Assembly: GCA_038380795.1 (NCBI GenBank)
Contig: CM076264.1
Coordinates: 13,762,001 to 13,826,000 of the forward strand
From: Pyrocephalus nanus
Taxonomy: Eukaryota > Chordata > Aves > Passeriformes > Tyrannidae
Reading direction: 5' to 3'
DNA length: 64,000 bases
Part shown: positions 50,001 to 64,000 of the stretch, one piece after another
Numbering within the stretch: position 1 is the stretch's first letter
How the letters are laid out: each line of letters opens with the position of its first letter
The notes under the pieces: generated by a model
What the model was told of the DNA's origin: nothing
The model's database searches: none
The model's input: the letters and a program-made list of their open reading frames with translations, nothing else
Position numbers and translations under genes: made by a program

Positions 50001-53000
50001 AGAAGGGCCATGTGGTCTGGCTGGGCCCCATCGTCAGAGCGATGTGCAGAGCCCGGCTGAGCTCAAGTGACTCGTGCAGGTCAAAGCTCTGGCCAGAGAA
50101 GGCTGAGGCAATGCTGTCCTGGTGGGTGATGCAACCAGAGGCTCTGAGAGGGCTGTATTTCTTACTGCAAACATCTGCCTGTCACTTGGCATTTGAAAAT
50201 GCAGTTGGAGGCTGCTGGTAGGTGCCTGTGTCACGGTAATGACTGTGACAGGCTTTTTCCATCCCTGAGCAGGAGATGGTTCTGGCATTTGGTTTGAGAG
50301 CAGCTTTGAAGCCACTGAGTTCCTTTGCTGGAGAGCAGGCAGTGAGGATGAATGCTGTGCAGGGCTGTGTTTCAGAACAGCCCAGCAATTAACCAGGCAG
50401 TGTTGTGCAGCTCTGCTGACTGGTGCTGCTAAACCTGCATACAGCAACATGTTTTGCCCTGCCAGCGGCTGCTGCAGCCTTGGAAGTGAGCAGAGACAGT
50501 TCAGCACTGCCCTTCATGCTATGCTGTTACAGAGGGGTTGGATCTGAGCCTCATTTCTTTGAGCCTCTTCTCCCTTCTGCCCATAGCTTTGCCTGGAGCC
50601 CAGGGAACACCCAACGCCGCTATTTCAGTGCCTGCTCTCTCCTGCTTTTCCCCTCTTTTCAGGTGGAAGCCAGTGGAGAAATGGTTCTCGCTTGAGCTGG
50701 CATAAAGAAAATGTGTGCCAAATGCGGGACAGCAGCTGAAGAAGACAATGCAATGCTGTAACAGTGTGTCATGATGCAAAGACTCATACTCACATGGAAT
50801 GCTGTTTTCAGACCTGGCCATTGTGCCAGAATGGCTGTAATGTGTTTGGCATTTCTCCTGTGGATTGTCAGAAGCCTGGACCTACTACTTTATTATAAGC
50901 AAGGGGTGGTTTAGCCTAGGAATAAGTTAGTAAGGAAAAGCATAAGAGACTGTCTGGTTTCAGGAAAGGATTACTCATTGATGCAGCATAAAGGTATTCT
51001 CTTCTGTATATGAAGAATGGGCAATTACAAGCTGGAACAGAAGCAATAAACTTTTCCTCCCTTCCCTGAACTACACTCTGCTTCCACTGACAAAAGGAAA
51101 GAAAACTACAAGACTTACACTGTATCTTGAAATTCGTTGGTAACTTTACAGCCTCTTTCAAACACAGAGGAGAGCTGACTAATGAAAGCCCAGTACCACC
51201 AGTTCCCATATTTTTTCAACGAGTTGAACAGCTGAGAGCTGGGCTGTCAGCAGCAGTAGCTCAGTGCCAGCCCAGCATCTTGTGTCACTTCTGAAGGACA
51301 GGCTGTAGAGCAGGGCAAGCTGATGGGAGAAGTGCTGGTAAGTGGGGCATCTGCAAGCTTGCCTCCAGTTTTTGGGAGATGCCCTAGGCAGAGGCCACCA
51401 GGATGTCCACTCTGGACAGACTCCCACACTTGTCAGACTCCATGCAATATTAAATTTAGGGCACTGCTGGAGCTGCAGAAACAAAACCCAGTGGTGTTGC
51501 CTGTGCGTTGGTGTATCCTCTTTAGTCATGGCACAGGACAGAGCAGTGGTATCCTGCTGGGACAGCGGCCCAAGCACCAGCATGAACTCATTCAGCTGTC
51601 AGACACATATTTATCCAAGAAGGAGGAGGAATAAAGGGCCCCAAGCACTCTTTTGCCCATCTGTCTTAAATAACTTTCTTGCACCTCAGGGCCAGCCCTC
51701 CTCCCAGTGGCCCTGGGACACCTGACACTGCCTCCTAAGGGTCTGTTGGCTGAAGAAAGGCCAGACAGCTGATGGGGTTGTTATTTCATTCATTCAGCCC
51801 TACTCGGAGCCACAAGCTGCCAGCAGTTTGTTCAGCATCTCCTGGTGGCAGCTCTGATGATGAATTAGACCCTAATTTCCATCTGTTGTGAGCAACGAGC
51901 CACTGTCAGGGAGCGGGATGGGCCGGGTGACAGTGTCTGGGTTCGGCTGGGAGTCCTGATCACCAGAGCACCAGAGCAGTCTGCAGTGATGAGGTGGATC
52001 CGAGGAGGAGCTGGGAAGCCCAGAGACAGGATCAGCTCCATGACTTTCTGCCTACACAGCTGCAGCATAGCTCGAGCAAAGAGTAGGGCTGACAGCCTGG
52101 ACTTAAATACAGCTCTTGTGCCGGGGGACAGTCACACAGCAGATGTTTAGTCCCCTGTGCTGGCTTTTGCAGATTTGGGGGGTGTTGATGGCTCCTTCTG
52201 GAAGGGTTGGCACATGGGATGTGCCTTCCCAGCCTTTCTTGCAAAATTCTGCTTTAACTGCCAAAATTAATCCCATATAAGTGTGAGAGACAGGGCACAC
52301 TGCTTGGGGGTCATGGAGGGAGCCAATGTGGCTTTGCTTTGCTTCAGCACAAAAGGGGGAATATGTGTGTGGGGAGGGTAACAGGGAAGCAAAAGTCCAA
52401 CCAAAGGAGTTCCAGGGCATCCCACACAAACCCCAAGACTTGCTGTGGCCCCCCCCTCCCTCCACTAGTTGCCTTTGTTTTTGTTGCAGAAGCTTGGAGA
52501 TTTAAAAAAAAAAAAAAAAAAAAGAAAAAAAAGGGAGTGGGATGTGAAGAGAAAAACTAATATGATTAAGGCAGGATTTGGGCACTGGCAGAGAGCTGCT
52601 GTTGGTGGTGGGTATTAGCAGTAACAGCTGCTGCGCTTCCCATTAGAGGAGGGAGAGAAGAAGGTCCCTGAAAGGATGGGTTTCCAGCGGGCTGGGAGGG
52701 CAGTAGCGGCAGCGAGCCCGGCAGCACTCGTGTCCCAAGGTAAGCGATGGTAACACCGGGCAGCCCTGGGGAGCAGAGCATTGCTCCCCTGCCGTGATGG
52801 GCACAGGAGGGCAGCTGGGGGTGGGATAGGGAAAGGTGAAACAGCCTGGGAAACACCCGAATGAAAGAGCTGCTGCTCAGGGGTACTTCCATAAGCTCGT
52901 GTGAGAAATCATATCCAGCAAGAGAGGTTTATGTTTTATGAGAGGAGCGGCTGGCTGCGGGAGGAGAAGGCATCCTGCCGCTGGTCCACCAGGGGCTAGA

Positions 53001-54252
53001 ATAGTTAGCAAAGGCTCCTGTGACTCCCACAAGCATCTTCTGGCATGTAACTGGTTGGAGTGGCAGGATGCTTGGCTGTGGAAGGTTAAACTGCATCCAT
53101 CTGCTTGCTGCTTCAGTCTAGGCACGAACAATTTCAAGTGCAGTGGTGGTTTGTTAGTCAGCTGGCAAGTTTCAGAAATGCTAGAGAGGGAGGTGTAAGC
53201 TAGACCTCCTCAGCCTCTGGTTTCCTCTGATTCATTTACATCTACCTATTGACTAAGTGTAATGAAATCTAAGGCACCAAAAAAAAAAAAAAGATGTTAG
53301 AAAGCACTACATTAAAATCTGAACCACCTGCCTTATGATATCCATTACAACAAATACCCCAGGCTCATCCTTCAGCTTCACTTTCTAAAGTGCATTTTAA
53401 AAAATCAGAGTAACACAATACTCCAGTTAATCTGGAAATGTGTTTTGTGCCAGCCACCAAAGCCATGAGGTACTAAAGCCGCAGAAAACCAAATATTAAA
53501 CTGTGAATTGTGTCGAGAAAAAAAATGCTAGTTTGGATTAAAAACTTGAGAATAAAGAGAAATCTTGATAATAGCCAAAACTGCCACCAAGTTATCTCAG
53601 GGTTCCAACTCTGACTTCAAAGACTGTCTTCACTACTGTCTTGTCAGCTACAGCAAGCCCTGATTGAGAAGGACAAGCCTAAATGCTGCTGGGTGTCCAG
53701 ACAGGGGTCCAGTGGTCAGAAGCAGCCCAGCGTGAGGGGCAGCCATATGCTGTCAGTGCAGGGACATGGCTCTGAGATGGCAGGCAGGGAGAGGCTCTGC
53801 TCTGGGCACCAGCCCCACATGTAACGGGAGTCTGCAGCAGCTCTGCAGGTCTAAAGGCAGATGTTTTCCCCATTGGTCAGATTGTATGTTTGCACTGTAT
53901 GTTTGGAGTGTGCCGAGCATGGCTGTACAGAGCCTTCTCCTCCTCTTCCTCCTAAAGCCCACAAGACTTTTTAGAGCAAATCTTCCCTGACTGCTCCCTG
54001 CACGGGCAACTTCACAAGAAATACATCCTCCTGTGGGGCCTCTTTCCTTCCAGCCTCAACAATCACTTCGCAATATGAATGCTGCGGATTCAAAAGTGGC
54101 TCCAGGTGCCTCTAAGATAATTTATTTCCCTTTGTCTAAACCCTGTGGGAAGGGTGGTTGTGCAGATCAGCTAAAGCCATGGCACCAGATGGGCTCACAG
54201 GCTGCTGAAGCCACTGCTTTGAAGTGAACCTCCACACTGTTTCTTGCTGTAG
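50001..54252. other. Intergenic, GC-richer approach to REELD1
   Basis: Base composition rises in G+C from about 50,000 to 54,000. Several frames of 100-157 codons on both strands (for example minus 50,034-50,507 and minus 51,179-51,583) are low-complexity and carry no recognisable domain. An A-run lies at about 52,503-52,522. Non-coding 5' exons of REELD1 may lie here but cannot be placed from sequence. Confidence 0.6.
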
Positions 54253-54253
54253 G

Positions 54254-61982
<7,729 letters not shown>

Positions 61983-64000
61983 ACATCCGCAATGCTGAAA
62001 GCAGTGCTACAGCGGCCAGGGTGGGTGAAAATAGCCCAGGCTGCACAGCACAGGTTATAGGAAGTGGTGGTTTAGTTCCTCTGTGCTGCCATGTAGGTAA
62101 ACAAACTCAAAGCAGCCCGTTCAGACATAGGCGTTAGTCAAAAGTATCTAAGCTACAGCTGCTGAGAAAATAGAAGTTGACAGATTGCTCACTGTGTTAC
62201 ACTTACTGCAATTAATATTGTATATCTGCTCATTAGCTGTCACTGCAACCATGACATACACTTCCTCTGTTGCCTTAAGGGTGTAGCCAAAAATAGATTC
62301 TTCCTCTGCACTGTGGTATAGACTCCTGTTTAATCTCAGCAAAAGTTTCTAGTGTTATATTTCTTTCTAGGAACTACAAACTCGTGATATAAACCCAATC
62401 ATTCTCATTTAGGAGCTTACAGGTTTGATTCTGGTATCTCTTGGACGACAAAATATTTGCCAGTAGATTTTAAGTTTCAATTCGAAAATAGAAAAAGCAG
62501 TAACTCATTAGTGGAGAACATTGATTCGAAGAATGCTGAATTGATCCATGGGAGCGAAACACAGGGTGGCAGACACCAGCTTTTGGGGGAAAAACATGCC
62601 TCCTCATCAGGTGCAAATGGAAGAAAATCTTTCCTGTCCATTTGCACCTGATGAGGAAGCTTGTTGCAGCCTGACAGGCAGCATTTACTGAGTCTTTTAC
62701 TTTGAGCCAGCTTGGTAACACCCTGTGCAGAAACACGGACTGAGAATTACCCTTAACAGGTCACTTTGAAGTTCCCCAGCAAAGCCTGCATGGGAAGTTA
62801 ACAGCATCCTTGAGCTCTGAGTTTGTATAAACTTTTCTGCAACCGTGTGGTTTACTGCAGGATGCCACTAAAACACCATTGGAAAACATTACAGAACTGG
62901 ACACCTCCTAAGAAAGAAGTGACAACAGCAAGGGTAAAGGCTTATTTTATTGCAACTTTAAAATAGTCAGAAACAGTATTGATGATCTTCTTGAGACACA
63001 CGTTTTAGAGCCTTTCAGACTGGCCCTTCTGATGTCCTTGTCTTGGGTGGATCAGCTCAGATGGTCCCCAAGCTGTGCAATGGGGGACACATTTTGGTGC
63101 TGCAGCTAAATGCACAGACCACAGCAATTCCCCCTGAGCTAAGCAGGTAATGATGGGACCCTGATGGCTCACACAGCCTTCCTAGTGACAATTTACCCCT
63201 CTGTCAGGGTGAATCTTCAACTAGTTGGCCATCTGCACGCTGGATAGTCAGTCAAAGTCCTGCTCTCATGTCCTCCCTTAAAAGGCCATTGATTTCAGAG
63301 GAGACAGGTGGGACATAGATGAGTTCTCTACTCCAACCCCAGTGTGATGAATAGAGTGCATCTTTTGCTAATAGTGCCTCCTATTAGTGTTCAGAAAGAA
63401 TTGGTTTCTGACCAGATTACTGTACTGTGATCAGGGACATAATGTTTTGTGCTGCACACGTGGCCAAATTTCTGACAAGTTAACTTCTAGGCCGAGTGAA
63501 CTGCAGACAAAATAGATGAGTAAGAAAAGAAGTGTACTCACAAATGCAGCTTGTAGAGATGAGCTTGATGGTCTTAACCACTGCGCTTTGAAGAGAAAGG
63601 CAACTGCACCATGGCACTTCTGCTGCAGAAAAACCAAGGGTAGCACTGTAATTCAAGAGACATTTGCTTTAGGACTCAAAAGGATGTTAGGTGAATGGTT
63701 TCATATTCAGTAAGTTGAGCTTATGCCCTACCTACTAGTAAGTCTACAGGTTTTTAAATACAAGTCCAGACACAACGGCATTCATCTCCTGTGTCGTGTC
63801 TCAGAAAGAAATCATGTTTCTGTAACCCAGGGTAGCTGAACTGTGTAACAACTAAAGCAGACTGCATTCAAGTCATTGTTAATGCAGCCAAAAAAAAAAA
63901 AAATCCTAATTAACTGATAAAATAGGTCAACAGTCTTAAATACTTTAAGAACTATCATATATTGTTTTAAAAAGTTTCTTATGATGGCATAGCTGTTTAT
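61983..64000. other. REELD1 3' UTR and downstream intergenic
   Basis: No canonical AATAAA is seen in the first kilobase after the stop, so the end of the REELD1 transcript cannot be placed. The stretch holds a perfect hairpin at 62,601-62,657 and an A-run near 63,889-63,903. No SLC10A7 exon was recognised on the minus strand. Confidence 0.6.
62601..62657. other. Perfect 21-bp hairpin with 15-nt loop
   Basis: The arm 62,601-62,621 (TCCTCATCAGGTGCAAATGG plus A) is exactly complementary to 62,637-62,657, with loop 62,622-62,636. It lies 619 nt after the REELD1 stop, so it may be within its 3' UTR. The size resembles a small RNA precursor, but the stem is shorter than a normal pre-miRNA and its sequence matches no miRNA I recognise. 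Confidence 0.85.

Noticed and set aside
50034..51583. Minus-strand frames of 157 and 134 codons in the GC-richer intergenic part
   Set aside because: No recognisable domain, low-complexity Leu/Ser/Pro content, overlapping open frames on the other strand and no supporting splice sites.
63160..63200. Minus-strand similarity to the last codons of SLC10A7
   Set aside because: Only a loose nucleotide resemblance, with a stop in the compared frame and no matching upstream sequence.
63431..63646. Minus-strand frame with a hydrophobic stretch, considered as an SLC10A7 transmembrane exon
   Set aside because: The residues do not resemble any SLC10A7 helix I know, despite an acceptor-like CTGCAG within it.

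Overview
The window is vertebrate nuclear DNA and almost certainly from a bird. Evidence: introns with GT-AG borders, CR1 LINE fragments of the avian/sauropsid type, two solo retroviral LTRs of avian type, a CpG-island promoter, and AT-rich gene-poor flanks. There is no bacterial-style coding. The species cannot be named from the sequence alone.

Layout. Positions 1-38,000 are a gene-poor stretch holding old CR1 copies (about 2,990-3,960, 6,410-6,700 and 37,760-37,987), MIR/CORE-like ancient repeat fragments, two solo LTRs (21,779-22,331 and 29,368-30,770), microsatellites and homopolymer runs. One reading frame with a splice acceptor in front (34,213-34,519) looks protein-like but is unidentified. 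A CpG island (about 38,040-38,700) is the promoter and first exon of LSM6. LSM6 has coding exons at 39,365-39,458, 42,778-42,891 and 44,418-44,452, which join into exactly 80 codons plus stop. Positions 44,600-54,250 hold no gene I can recognise. REELD1 (reeler domain containing 1) follows on the same strand, with six coding exons from 54,254 to 61,982. They join in phase to a signal peptide, a reeler domain, a low-complexity Ser/Thr/Pro-rich stalk, one transmembrane helix and a short cytoplasmic tail. The last 2 kb are non-coding and contain a perfect 21-bp hairpin at 62,601-62,657.

Context. In human 4q31 the order is ZNF827, LSM6, REELD1, SLC10A7. The window is therefore a conserved-synteny segment: the left 38 kb would be the long ZNF827-LSM6 gap and the right edge approaches SLC10A7, no exon of which I could find. 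LSM6 and REELD1 are neighbours but not functional partners: one is a housekeeping RNA-binding ring subunit, the other a cell-surface or secretory-pathway protein of unknown role.

I found no convincing novel multi-gene system. The points most worth checking are the 62.6 kb hairpin, the unidentified frame at 34.2 kb, the 1.4-kb LTR with matching inverted ends, the CR1 nested inside an antisense CR1, and the strongly purine-biased block inside the last REELD1 intron.
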